Positions 35,190 through 47,681 of a stretch of DNA of 64,000 nt are shown one piece after another. Every line of letters starts with the position of its first letter. Within the stretch, counting starts at the first letter, position 1. Both the position numbers and the translations under genes were made by a program. The stretch comes from Flammula alnicola (taxonomy: Eukaryota > Basidiomycota > Agaricomycetes > Agaricales > Strophariaceae), in contig JADNRV010000268.1 of the NCBI GenBank assembly GCA_015499995.1, forward strand, positions 1-64,000, read 5' to 3'. The notes under the pieces were generated by a model. It was not told where the DNA came from, did not search any database, and saw only the letters and a program-made list of their open reading frames with translations.

Positions 35190-35470
35190 TGCACAGCGTT
35201 GACATGAAGTCGATGCTGTGCATATCAAGTACTGTACGTACGAGCCATAAGTGTATATCCTAGATGCCGATGCTTCGAAGGACTATATATAGCGTGATCC
35301 CACACAAGACTCCTCCTTGGCCTCCTAGTGATCCTCGCGATTCTATCATTCGCTCAAAGCACTATTCGCGCTGCTCCTCTCTAGCCGATGATGCTGGCAA
35401 AGGATATCAATAATCACGAATATCCCACCGTAGCAATTGCGTGTGTCCTGACCGGAGATCCAAGGGGACA
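35190..35470 (+). pseudogene. 5' fragment duplicate of the neighbouring membrane-protein gene
   Basis: About 280 bases resemble 35595-35860, covering promoter-proximal sequence (GCACAGCGT...GATGCTGTGCAT), leader, and the first codons (ATTCTATCATTCGCTCAAAG; GCGCTGCTCCTC). The ATG has become ATC and a TAG interrupts the leader (CTCTAGCCG), so it is dead. It stops after the equivalent of CACPDRRS. Confidence 0.75.
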
Positions 35471-35723
35471 CTGTAGTATTCTACTCGCTTGCACTAGGCA
35501 TGAGCCACATATTTCATAGCATAGTTAGATGCCCATAGTAAGGCTATTTGCACCATCTCCTGGCGATCGATGACCACTCTATCTCAATGGCAGTAGGCGT
35601 GCACAGCGTCGATGCTGTGCATGCCAAGTACAGGTCCTAAATTTATGTCCTAGGCCCCAAACGAGTCGACGTGGAAGGTCTATATAACACGCCTATCACC
35701 CAGGACGACTCCTTCGCCTCTCA

Positions 35724-37867
35724 GTGATGCTATTTTCCCTCGTTATTCTATCACTCGCTCAAAGGACCATTCGCGCTGCTCCCCTCGAGCCGATATTGGC
35801 AAGGGATATCAATAATCGCGAATCACTCACGACAGCAAGCTGCGCCTGTCCGGACAGGAGATCGGAATGGGGTATCGTTTGGAGTTGCCTTGTCACCATA
35901 TTCGCATGCTGTTGGGTCTCGGTACATCCTAACATTCCCGGCCTTCGCGAGAGATGGTACCGTGTCGCACTTCGCCGGCTTGAAATCCTGGCGTGGGCGC
36001 TTATCGCACCAGAGTTGATTATCCTCTGGGCTATGAGGCAGTGGAAGGGCGCTCGCTTTTTGGCAAAAAAATACAAAGGTGCGCTTAGACGGATTTCAAG
36101 AATCTTACACACTGTATGTATCGCAATTATTACAGAGTACGGATGGACTACAACACATGGCCACTTCCTGCAAATGGGTGGATTCATGCTCTTCGACTCG
36201 AATCGATCTCAGGTTGGGATACTCACCGCAGCAAGGCTTAAAAGGTTCCTGGCATCGGGCAACATCGATTTCCCGACCATTACGAAGGAGGAGATTGAAG
36301 ACCGCAGCAAAAGCGACGGCCTCTCTAAGGGTCTAGTCATTTTGCAGACTACGTGGTTCGCTGTGCAATGCATCGCACGACTGGCACAAGGGCTCGTCGT
36401 AACAGAAATCGAATTGGTCACAGTGGCGTTCGCTGCTCTCAATGGAATCATGTATTTCCTATGGTGGGATAAGCCGTTGGATGCACGGTGCTGTGTCCCG
36501 GTCTATCTGAAGGGCGAATATACTCTCAATGAGTTGGGTGACGTGGAATGGAGTGCCATGGAATCCAGTGGTGCGTGTACCACGGAAGACCATAACGACA
36601 CCTCATCATTCCATACAGGAGCCACTGTCATTGAATTAACTCCTACCATGCCAGTGGTATGGGACGAAGATTTTATCGTGAACCACAGTTTTACCTTGGC
36701 GGAAGGCGGCGACGATACCTCATTCCCGTCTTTGGGTTCCCCTGAGCCTGCTCTACTTATCAGAAGGGATTCTGCTTCTGCGATCATTGTGTATGATGGT
36801 GAGCAAATTATACCTCTGGTACTTCAAGTTGGCAAGTCCTGATTCTTGATCAATGATGCCGAAATTTTAAGACCTAAATCCTTCAATACCTGATTCGATC
36901 GAAAGTCCGACGTCTATATCTGCAGAGGTCCAACCCAGTGCCATGCAATATAGTTCTCGAATCACGGAAGACGACGACGACACCGGGTCACTCAGTGCAT
37001 TGCCTTTCAACCCCCCCGAGCCTGCACAATTTAGGAGGAGGGATTCTGCTTATGCTAACCCTGTGCACGTGTACGACGGTGAGTAAATGATATTTTTGGT
37101 ACTTTGCCAGTCCTGACTCTGGACCGATGGCACCGAACATCATAGCCCTAAATTATTCTAAGACCACTTCAGTGGAAAGTCCGGCGTCCACATTTGCAAA
37201 GATCCAGTCGAAGTGCTCTGGGATATTCGGCAATCGATACCTCCACCGAATCTGCCAATGGGCATTAGATCTTTACTCCCTCTTTCTATTAATCCTCTCC
37301 AGTATTTTCTTCTATTTGCCAGTAACCTTGGTGATTGGACCATTCCTCCTCTTGAGCGAGCTTTACAATATGATAGTGAATAACTATCGGAAATGCACGA
37401 TGGAACGAATTCCCACATTTTATGCACTCGATACTCCAGAGGATGAAGACTTAAAGTCGGGCCTGATAAGCCAGAGAAAAGCACTGGTGTCTGCCGTGGG
37501 CATAATATTTGGACTTATCCATTGTGTAGGCTGGAATTTCTCATTCCCTTCATCCACCATGCGCAACCTCTGGCGCGTATGCTCTGTGGTCATTGTCAGT
37601 GGCCCGTGCATCACTGGCTTTAGTTTTTTTGGATGTTTCGTGTTCCTTCGGTATCTTTACACCCCTTTTCCTCAAAGCGGCTGTTTAAACTGGTCTATGA
37701 ACACATTTTTTACATTTCTTCGAGTGTTTAAAGTAATTCCGGTGACTATCACCATCTACATTGGCGCACGATTTTGTCTCCTTGTGCTAGCCTTCGTTGC
37801 GCTGCGAGACCTTGTGCCGGGGGCGTATGCGGTGGTTGAGTGGGTATCATTTATTCCTCACTTGTGA
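35724..37867 (+). CDS. Multi-pass membrane protein of a large Agaricomycete family
   Basis: Exon 1 (35724-36078) has a signal peptide-like start (MMLFSLVILSLAQRTIRA) and hydrophobic stretches (WGIVWSCLVTIFACCWVS, WALIAPELIILWAM). Exon 2 (36136-36798) has the family phrase GHFLQMGGFML and another hydrophobic hairpin, then an acidic linker. The C-terminal part (in frame from 37127 to 37867) has five hydrophobic segments and the family phrase HCVGWNFSFPS. Between them lies a partly tandem-duplicated segment (36840-37090 resembles 37095-37200), and exon 2 does not join the last part in frame with simple splice sites. So the middle is either mis-spliced in my model, degenerate, or two genes. Function is unknown. 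Confidence 0.65.
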
Positions 37868-38803
37868 ACCACCGTACGACGGTCAATGGACGAACTGTCT
37901 GTCGTCTTACGGTGGTACGTCTGGTTTCTAAATTATTGGCTTTAGGCTTCAGCCTTCCATGTCTCATTCGATTTTGTTTTTCATATTCAGGTGTATAGTG
38001 GATTATTGCGAGCGAAGCGAGCATTCTTTCTCTAGGGGTGGAACTGTCGAACAAACAGAGCCAAACCTGGTTGCAAGAATGAACTCGTTTTCAGCCCATG
38101 TTGCGTGCGTCATATCTCAATTGTTATTGCCCCTCGTCCTTTGAACTTATGGGATTGGATAGTTTTTCATGTATTGTATACATATGTTCAAAAAAATTGG
38201 GGGATTCTGGTCTTTCTCTCGTATTCAGAGGCCTACAGAAAGGCCTTATTTGCATGTGTCGGGCGATTCGGATGGCGAAGCGAGCTCCCCCGCAGACTTG
38301 CGGATACGTAATACGCATCTGACGACGTACAGGACATTTGTAGGACAATTTAACTCGAGGAACTGGAAGACCGAAAACAATCGAGCTGTCCTTTACTGGT
38401 TATGTAACTAGTATAAATTTGAGTTGCAAATTTTTTTTCTATCGCCCTACATATCATGTATCGTTATTTCTTCTTCCCAATCATTGTTCAGGTCCTCCCG
38501 AGAAGTTTTCGTCCTATGGATGCCAACCATTTGCAGTTCACTGTTCAGCCCCACGTACTTATGTAGTCTGGCCGATTCGAGCGGCTTATCAGATTAGATG
38601 TTACGCGAAGCGAAAGCACGTCATGTGTCATCAAAAAGCCTCACCCTTGTATGGCTTTCGCATTCTCCTTCCCTCTCCTTACCGTTTCCACACGGGCCAC
38701 ACCCAGCGACACCATACGAGCCTAAATAATAGCCAATTAGCACACGAGCCAGAATTCAGTCTTGAGGGTTGTCTGCTGGGCTCCTGAAAGTACGCCATCT
38801 TCG
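37868..38803. other. Intergenic, no gene seen
   Basis: A short inverted repeat follows the stop codon (ACCACCGTACGACGG against CGTCGTCTTACGGTGGT, 37867-37919), possibly a 3'-end hairpin. ORFs to 38787 are not convincing. Confidence 0.5.
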
Positions 38804-41800
38804 ATGTCAGTGCCATTGACAATGTCTTGTCACCGTTGGAGTGCGGTGAGCCGTGTTGGATCGCATTCCAAAGGATACACGTCGTCGAAAATCGCACATG
38901 TGCTGGTGAGGTTTACGGCGCGTCACGGGAGGCCCAGGAACCTTTTCTCTTCCTCCCCATCCTCGACTGCCTCATATTCAAGCGTGAAATCATCGTCGGC
39001 CACGTCCGCTCAAGGTCCATGTTTCGCCCTGATGAGAGTTAATGCGCAGGGTAGCACGTTGTCCTTTCCTTTGCGTGGACCTCGGAGAGCACATTGGGAT
39101 TCCTTATCCGCGTATGGAGACCGGAGAACGTTTCAAAATATGGCCCCCAGGCCTGAAGAATCGACTCCTCCACCCAGCAAAGCCGAATTGTCATCGATAC
39201 CGTCATCGGTGTCTACCTCTATCCCGTCCGCGTCACCCTCCTCTACATCACCACCCTCGTCTCCAAATGCTACCATTACCAACACCCAAGGGAAACCAAC
39301 AAGTAAAGGGACGTCCTCCGGGTCCGACAATCCAACGCAGGCCGAACAGAGACGGACCGACTGGAGCATCATCAAGCGGTTAATGATCAATGTGTGGCCC
39401 AAGAATGACTGGAAGACGCGCTTGACGGTCCTTGGAGGATTTGGATTGCTTGTCGCTGCCAAGGTATGCGTCATTCATATTATATTTTTGTACGAGATAT
39501 GCGAGACTATTCCATGCGTGTTTCTTTTTTCTTTTTCGCTTCTTTTCCGTCCTTAGTGTCCCCCCCTGTGCTCTTCGCTCTCGACGCTATTTGCCTTCGG
39601 AGCATTTGAACTTAATGCTGACTTGTTTTTGTTCTGCTGCATTTAGGTCCTCAACGTACAAGTGCCGCAAATTTTCAAGGGGGTGGTTGATGCCCTCAAC
39701 GTGGATATCACGTCATCCTCTACTGCATGGGTGCTTGCTGGTTCATTAATCCTTGGATGTATGCGCGAACATTTCCTGAATCCATTATCTCACTTTCTGA
39801 CCAATCCTAATAACAGATGGTGCAGCCCGTATCGGTGCGACCCTCTCCGGCGAGCTGCTTAACGCAGTCTTCGCCAACATCGGACAACGCGCTATCCGCA
39901 AGGTCGCAAGAGAGACATTCGAGCATCTTCTGAATTTGGATTTGAAGTTCCATCTGAGCAGACAAACGGGCGGCTTGACACGCGCGATTGATCGAGGGAC
40001 GAAGTGCGTGTGCATTAGACGTTTTGTTTCTTTTTGCTTATTGGATTTTTTGGCTCTCTTGTTAAGAGGTATTACTTTCATCTTGCAGGCTATTATCTTC
40101 CGTATCGCGCCTACGGCGCTGGAGATCAGCATGGTGTGCGGTATCCTGGTACGTCTCGCGTTTCGCCCTTTTTCCCGTCTCTCTCCTCGTCCCGATGATT
40201 ATTTATGCTTACCTAGACCGCAGACATATAAGTTTGGATGGGACTTTGCTGCTATCACAGCTTTGGCTATGGTCGCATATACGTGGTTTACCATTCGGAC
40301 TACTTCTTGGAGGTACGTTTCTTCGTGTCTTTACATGGGTGGATTCTGAGTGGACGTGGTTTTCTTGTGCAGGACGCGTTTCCGACGAGAAGCGAACAAG
40401 GCAGATAATAAAGCAGCTACGGTAGCTGTCGACTCCTTGATCAACTTTGAAGCAGTCAAGGTACGATCTGCTCCTTCATGCACCCACGCAAAAACTTCCG
40501 CTCTAGCAACTTCACTAACGCGCTTTCCTTTTTTCACGGGTTTTTCTACCAGTAGCATTTCAACAACGAGAAGTACGAGATCGCGCAGTACGACAAGCAT
40601 TTGGCGGACTATGAGAAGTCGAGTGTGAAGATCACGACGTCTCTTGCGTATCTGAATTCGGGGCAGAATATTATATTCTCGAGCGCATTGACCATGGCTA
40701 TGTTTTTGGCTGCGCAAGGCGTGGTGAATGGTGTGTATTGCGCTTTCCGGGAGATATTGACAATAACTTGGTCTGTTTTTCAGGGACGATGACAGTCGGC
40801 GACGTGGTCATGGTTAACCAGCTGATCTTCCAGCTCTCGCTGCCACTCAATTTCCTGGGCACGATTTATCGTGAAATGAGGCAGAATTTGCTCGATATGG
40901 AGGTGCTGTATAAGCTTGTCGAGGAGAATACACCGGCAAAGGTATGTCGAGATTTCCAGTCGATTTCCTGATGCATATACGCTGACATCCTTGTTCGTTT
41001 GATCTAGGATGCACCCGACGCGAAGCCACTGCACCTCCAAGGTGGTTCCATCCGTTTTGAGAACGTGGCGTTTGCATACCATGCAGACAGACCCATATTC
41101 AGGAATCTGTCCTTCACCGTCCCTGCCGGAAAAAAGGTGGCCATCGTAGGCCCTTCAGGATGTGGCAAGTCCACCGTCTTCCGCCTTCTATACAGATTCT
41201 ACGACCCCGCATCCGGACGCATATCTATCGATGGGCAAGATATCCACCACGTCCAACTTGAATCATTACGGCGCGCGATCGGCGTCGTCCCACAGGACAC
41301 ACCGCTTTTCCACGCGGATATCATGCATAACGTGCGCTATGGGCGGCTTGATGCGACCGAGGAGGAGGTGAAGGAGGCTGCGCGCAAGGCGAATGTGCAT
41401 GAAACGATTGGGCGGCTGCCGGATGGGTATGCAACGATGGTCGGTGAGCGCGGGCTGATGATTAGTGGAGGGGAGAAGCAGCGCTTGGCGGTGGCGAGAG
41501 TGATGTTGAAGGATCCGCCCATTTTGTTCTTTGACGAAGCTGTACGTCTTTCTTTGGGGGGGGGGTTGTCGAGTCCTTTTGATGGAGCTGATTGTTTTGG
41601 CTTGACTCTTTAGACTTCCGCGTTGGATGCTCATACGGAGTCAGAGCTTATGAAGAACATCAACACTGCGCTGCTAGATAAAGCGCGCACGAGTATATTC
41701 ATAGCACACAGGCTGCGCACGGTGGTTGAGGCTGGTATGTCTCTTTCTTCGCTCCTCTTTCCTTCGCTTTCTCTTTTGCTTTATGTGAATGTTGTCGTTG

Positions 41801-41959
41801 ATCTATACGCTTGCAGACCTGATCATTGTGTTGAAAGAGGGCGAGGTTGTGGAACAAGGTACACATGAAGAGCTGATGCGGACGAGAGGGCTATATTATA
41901 GCATGTGGCAGCAACAGGCCTCCTTGGAGGGTCTGGAGGAGGAGGAAGAGGAGGCGTGA
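38804..41959 (+). CDS. ATM1: Mitochondrial ABC transporter Atm1 (Fe-S cluster/glutathione-sulfur export)
   Basis: Twelve exons: 38804-39463, 39647-39758, 39817-40003, 40067-40148, 40224-40312, 40373-40460, 40556-40730, 40784-40941, 41008-41541, 41614-41734 and 41817-41959, plus possible small shifts. The N-terminus is long, Ser/Arg-rich and mitochondrial-like. The transmembrane half shows the Atm1/ABCB7 text ([68 protein letters not shown]). The nucleotide-binding domain has Walker [10 protein letters not shown], signature ISGGEKQR, Walker B ILFFDEATSALD and H-loop FIAHRL. Atm1 sits in the inner mitochondrial membrane and exports a sulfur/glutathione intermediate for cytosolic Fe-S assembly. 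It is a half-transporter working as a dimer. All motifs are intact. My listed coordinates give eleven pieces; one small boundary may be missed. Confidence 0.93.
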
Positions 41960-42721
41960 AAGTGTTGCCCAACTTGCTTCATCATTTCGAAGCCGGAATA
42001 TTTAGACGGCGTTGCTTCGTACGTTCTTTGCCACCTTCACGACAATTTTCTTGTATACCTACATTATGTGCACTTAGATGTGCAGCCAGGACACAATGGA
42101 ATAGACACGCAACCCAAGACCATCCCAACGCCTCTGCACGGGTGGTAAAATGAAGAGGAAATGATAGCTGGAACATTTCGAGATGTCTACGACCACTTAT
42201 CTAAACAAGAACACTTGATTAATAAACTATTACAACCCTCTAGATCTGTGCCGAACCCCCCTCGTCCAACTTGCTTGTGCTCAGTTTCGACCGGGTCAGA
42301 TAAGATCATAAGATAAAATTGTTAGCTATTTGACTTTTAGACGCGCATGGGTCGCGCGCTTGACTCTTGCGGCTGCGCTTGGGAGTTAGCACCGTCATAC
42401 CTGCAGGTGCCTATGGACCACCGCCTGCGATTCAAGCATAATATCTGGAGAGGTGCATCGTAAGCGTTGCGTGGTTCGTAACTTGCTTCTAGATGGACCA
42501 CGTTGCATGCGTCGAGTTTCAAGATGTTCAACATCATTGACTCATTCAAAGCAGCGGGTCGCCTTGATATAATATTTCCTTGGGTTCAGAAAGATAACGC
42601 AGTGATATTCTAGAAGCTCCATAACAGACGCTCAAAGAACCGCCCTCTTCGTTTTCATATTCAATCATTAGACTAAGTAAAGCGTTGACGCCCTGTGCCC
42701 TTGTCCGTATAGGTAGACAAA
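41960..42721. other. Intergenic, no gene seen
   Basis: 3' flanks of two convergent genes; nothing recognisable. Confidence 0.5.
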
Positions 42722-43788
42722 TTAAAAGGTGGGTGGCAGAGTCTTCGTCTTCATGTCTCTTTCAATAAAGTCTGGAATGCGTATATATCCCATATTAGAA
42801 TCTTGAATCATGTTGAGCGCTCCCGTGAAGGATGTCTGCGGAGCTGCCTTGGGCTGCTTCTTAAGATATCTTAAGATCTCCTCGGGGGTTTTGACAGCAT
42901 CTATCAATTCTTGAATTCGCGGGAGTAGATCATTGATGGATGCGTCGGTCGGGTTCAGAGCTTGTGCAGCGGTAGCATCTATTGGTGTCGTCGTGTCCGT
43001 CTTGTCATTAAATAAACACAGCGTTTGCAACGAGGACTCACCTTCAAGTGCATCCATAAAATTTGCGAGATAGAGGCGGGCCGAGGCGCTTCTGAAACGG
43101 GCCTTGGCAATGCTCGAAGGATTACTGAACAAGTCCATATCAAGAGCTTTTGTAGTAAAGTCCTCGGCTATCTGGAATCTAGACATATTGATAATAAAAG
43201 TTAGCTGGTCACTTTGCACTGGTACAAAAGATTCATGGAAGAGTCACTGATTGAGCTTCAAGCAGCACGCCGCCATATTGTTCATGACGTCGGGGGTCGG
43301 AAATGTGGATATAGCGGAACCATAGTATATTTGTGCTTGAAAGAGGTTCCCTTTCTTAAATTCTTCGTTTCCCTGGAAAAAATGTCATTTACTATCGTTC
43401 GAAGGGGTTCGAATTCTGCACATTCGAACCGAATACCAAGGTCCAAAATTTAAATGAGTCTTACCTGATGCTTCATCTCTGTTGAGGACGTCAACATCTC
43501 GAATTCAGACAATTTCTCGTCCTTCATGAGCCAACTTCTTTTTTCGAGGGTCATGAGGTTGTTTCGACTGGCTGCACATTGTTTTTCATAATATGCTGCA
43601 ACTCTATCGAAAATTTGCTGCCATTCAGATGACAGGCCGTCTGGGATCTTGAATAACTCGGAAACCTTAGGAGGATTTTTAGCGTCGTTGAGCGCAAAGT
43701 CCATAAGTTTCTTCATAGCCTCTTCATTAGGAACCGGGTTTGCAGCAGCACGTTTTGTACTGGTTGCTTTCGAATGTTTCTTCGGCAT
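42722..43788 (-). CDS. TPR-fold protein, uncharacterised
   Basis: Start 43788 (MPKKHSKATSTKRAAAN). The first exon is helical and charged (EEAMKKLMDFALNDAK, YYEKQCAASRNNLM, EKRSWLMKDEKL). The next exon has a clear TPR repeat: GNEEFKKGNLFQAQIYYGSA and PDVMNNMAACCLKLNQ. The third exon continues it (FQIAEDFTTKALDMD, KARFRSASARLYLANF, then LNPTDASINDLLPRI). TPR arrays serve as protein-binding scaffolds; no partner domain is visible. At least four exons separated by short introns are needed to keep the repeat in frame. Confidence 0.75.
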
Positions 43789-44497
43789 TTGGATACTGTT
43801 CGTTTGGATACAATGGCGGAGAATGGGGTCAGAGCGATGCTTATGGTGGTCAGGAGGAAGACTCCCGGCTTATCTGATCAAGTTGTCAGCGGAATAGCAT
43901 TATATATTGAGAACATTGACCCTTGGGCTTATGCTTCCCAGCCTCGTGTTCAATTCAAGGTAGCATTAAATTTGACCCTTGGCCATGTTGCGTTCTTTTA
44001 TTATTCAAGTGAACAGCGCGGAATTTGGAGATAAGAATTTGTAGTTAAGAACGGCTATTATGAGGCAGTGGGGCTTGTGCCGAAAAACATGGGGATGGTA
44101 GATCCGCTCGCAGCACATTACGGTCGGTCGGAAATGCCCAACAACTCCTAGGACCTAAAGAAATGTATCAATTGAGTCAGGTCAAGTTAGGCCCTTTAAA
44201 GTAAATATGAAAGCAACGACATGGAAGAGCGTGGAAGTTCAAAAGAGTTTCAACCCCTCGGTGTTGGCGGTCGCATTTCGACATTGCTGTCAGGAGTACC
44301 ATGCGAATGGGGCATCCTGACACTCAGCTGTGTCAGATCCTGTCCCCAAGGTGGTATTTGAGTGAAGGACATTCAATGGGGCCGATCAGGTCTCAGGGCG
44401 CCTATAGTACTTTAAATCCCTGGCATAGGCGACCCGTCGTGTTAAGGAAGTCCACCAAAGCTTGCGCTATGCAGGAATGATCCTTACAGAGACAGTT
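43789..44497. other. Intergenic, no gene seen
   Basis: The ORF 43774-44034 is short and without similarity that I recognise. Confidence 0.5.
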
Positions 44498-46430
44498 CTA
44501 CAACATTCCTTTGACCAACCAGACGATGAGCTTCGTTGTCCAGCGAACGTTCCGACGTCGACCTTTCCATTCTACCGCGTTGGATCTGATCCCGTCAATT
44601 TCACGCGCCAGGTCGTGACGTAGTGACAGAAGTGGAGAATCGAATGCGGGAGCTTCTGACCCGGAGGGTTGGTCGGCGGAGGATGTCTGCGGCTCCGACG
44701 GGATGATCATGAGGAATGAGAGTTCAGTATCAATATGAGCTGACCGCGAGTTCAGATTTGTGGATCCAAAGAGGGTTAGAACTGGCGGAGTTGACGAGCT
44801 CGGGGAAAGCCATATTCCTGGCCAACGGAGGTCAGGTCCCCGTCAAGAAACTTACAAAATGTCAATAGAGAGGGCGCACCTTTCGCATGATATGTCCACC
44901 CTGGTTTTTCCCACTCGGTCAGCGAGACGCCCTGTCCATCTGACGGTGAAGGTCCTCTCCAAAGTCTGCCTGCTTTGGACACTGCTTTCATAAAGCGCTT
45001 TTCGTACAATGTGTAACCTTCTGGAATTCTTCCCGAAATACCCTTCGAGCCGTAGAAGCCGTTTGCCTGACGGTGGGTTTAGTACCAAAACAAGGAAATG
45101 ATAAGACAATGCCACGCTAGACACTCACCTTCGGACTTGCAGCCACAATCCGACAATCGACATTTGGAGCTTTCAGGACGAGATCCTGATATGGAGTATA
45201 CAAGCTGAAGTACCCGCTAGTCAAATCCAACAGCGGTCGTTTCGGGGCTGAGCTTCGGGTAAGATGGCGAAAGAGCAACCGAAAGGTCGACTCCTCTTCC
45301 CTGATATTGAAATGGCCTGCTTGGATGATCGGAATAAGAAGAGCCTTTGGGGTTGCTGATAATGTGTCATTGGACGTTGATTGCTTTAGCCGATCGCGAT
45401 AGAGTTTCTGAAATTGGGAAAATGCTGACTCGGCGACTGAATTAAAGTAATGGGGATGGGTATCGGAATTAGGCCAGTGCAGGATATAATCGTCGTAAGT
45501 ATACGAATGAGGGTCAGGGGAAGGAATTGTCGATGGAGTCGCAGATGTCGGTAGTAATCTATAGGAAAATGTGGCGACGGTTTCCATGAAATCGTGGCAA
45601 TATTGGGCAAGTCGGTTCTGGGCTGAGAAGTACAGGTAACGGTCTTGTCGATTCGTAAAGTACGATTTGTTGAGATTCGCGCTAAATGAGATTTGGTGAG
45701 CACGTCATATGATCTCTCAAGGGAATATAACGGCCGAATGCTCACCCGCTGATCATGACATCGTCATCTACGCCATAAATTTTCGCATGCCACGTTCCCC
45801 AACCTTCGTTGAATCGTGGAGGAATTATCCTGGCCAGAATTCCGCGTAAACTGGGACTTCGAAACATTGAGACGCTGACGCGCGACGGAAATTCGCGGAG
45901 TAGTGGCAGTAGGATCTTTGCTGTTGAACCTGGGCCAGGACGCGTCGATCGATTCAGGTCCAGCAGAAGCTGAAGTTTCAAGTCTGGTTTATCACGAAGT
46001 CGACGTGAAAGAGCAGATACCTAAAACAAAGTGAGATACGCAGCATCTGAGTACAAGTCACGTACAAGTTCCTTCTCTTCTGAACCGATGTACAATGATG
46101 AGAAAAAAATACGCCGTTCGGCTTTATTTATCATGTCCTTAAATATTTGGTTATCGAGACCAGAAAACAGACGAGAGAACATACCAGCAAAGTAGCGTAA
46201 AATTGGGACGGTTCCGTCAAGATGCGAACGGAAGAAGGGGGAAGTTGAAACACTGGCTGCTTGCTAGCCAGAGCGGAGGTGAATTCACGAATTGAAGGGT
46301 CGATATAGGTCGTAGATATGCATCTCTTTGGACATGGTAGAATATAAGATGGCTGGCGTTTGGGGGCCCTTTTCGCGCAAGTCCACAAGAATCGCCACAT
46401 GGACGAGTTTTCAAACGTTGGCCACAACAT
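44498..46430 (-). CDS. PGS1: Phosphatidylglycerophosphate synthase, mitochondrial (PLD superfamily)
   Basis: The N-terminus is basic and mitochondrial-like (MWRFLWTCAKRAPKRQ). The phospholipase D fold follows: RIFFSSLYIGSEEKELV, LLLDLNRSTRPG, the first HKD motif WHAKIYGVDDDVMISGANLN, and the second YHAKGIW with FGSTNLNSRSAHIDTEL. It makes phosphatidylglycerol phosphate from CDP-diacylglycerol and glycerol-3-phosphate, the committed step to cardiolipin. The enzyme is usually about 500-560 residues, which fits the gene length with about six introns. Both HKD motifs appear intact. A second in-frame ATG at MWRFLW is an alternative start. Confidence 0.9.
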
Positions 46431-47151
46431 TCGGCTGGCCTTGAAGCCGGATATTTGGCGTCACCTTCATGTACAAATACCATAGCACGTGACGTTGTCA
46501 CCATCGTCGGCAAGGCTCGGCAAGGCCTTGCCAACTGCTTTCAGAACCATTTTGGAACGCTTTCGCTTATAGTTTCGGTTGGATGTTCTGCATCTGAGAG
46601 TGATATTTAGGCATGCGAATGATTCATAACTGCCTTAGCAAAGCTTAAAAATTGGAATGGGGCATGCCAAACACGTCCAGGTGTTCAACTTGAAATGGGT
46701 GATCAGACTTAGATGCTACGGGTGCAGACGCCAACGAATTCATTCCCACTGCCACGATCGTTCACCTTATACTTATGCAGTTACATTTAGTGGAAATCTC
46801 CTCGAGTTAGTTGAAAGAGGGCACCCAATTTTTAAAACGTTGTCCCTCAAAGCATGGAAATTGATGATAGGCGCCCATTACAGTTTCCCCTTTTATGCTC
46901 TCTCGTTTCGTATCTAAGAGACCACGTGCTATTGAATAGACTTCTCTCTTCACATTGTGCTGCTTAAGGAATAAGGAAGCCGCAGGAAAAGTCCGGAATG
47001 AACCTGGTAAAATATGACATCCCCACAGTCATTTTGATAATCAACGCGGTTTCATTGAGTTTCATTGTCCCTTTGACCGCCACCACCCTCCCTGATACAT
47101 CGGCTGCGCTGACCCTACATCACCTCCGGGACCTACTCAGTGCTAAGCTAC
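46431..47151. other. Intergenic, no gene seen
   Basis: Divergent spacer between PGS1 and the small acidic protein gene. ORFs 46657-46917 and 46998-47234 have no recognisable domain. Confidence 0.45.
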
Positions 47152-47681
47152 ATGGCCGTCACTTCTATGGACATGGGTACACCGGATATTGCCGCGGAAT
47201 TCGTAAACACTTTCTATCACGATTCTGGCGATGAAATGTACACGGAGTGAGTTTGAACCTTTTGCAGTATGCTCTCCATTTAAAACCGTCTGCTTTTGCT
47301 CCTTCTGCACTTTAGCGAAGAGGAGGACCATATATTCGATCTTTACAGCACCTCTCGACCATTAACGCCACTTGACTTTGACAAGGATGAAGCTCCAGAC
47401 GACGAAGCAGTCGATGAGTCGGACCATGAATCTGAATCGGACTCCGTGAGCTTCCAGAAGAAAGCGAGACACAGCACGAGCACAATCAAAAATGTCTCGA
47501 GGGAGAATCCGAGTAATGCAGCACATTCAAAAGAAACATGTGCGTCGGAAGTGGCGGACGAGCTAATAGCTCAGCCATTCTCCCAGGTAAGTCTCTTTTT
47601 TATTTGTACAACACGGTCTCCGACAGACCCGGCACCTCTTCACAGGACCCCCAGAATATATCCCCAAAGAAGGCTCATTAA
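47152..47681 (+). CDS. Small acidic hypothetical protein
   Basis: Three exons (47152-47246, 47316-47586, 47646-47681) join in frame to about 133 residues. It opens MAVTSMDMGTPDIAAEFVNT, has an acidic run (DEEEDHIFDLYS and DEAPDDEAVDESDHESESDS), a basic patch (FQKKARHSTS) and ends DPQNISPKKAH. The splice sites are canonical and the joined frame is open, which supports a real gene. No domain is recognised; composition suggests a disordered nuclear or regulatory protein. Confidence 0.6.
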
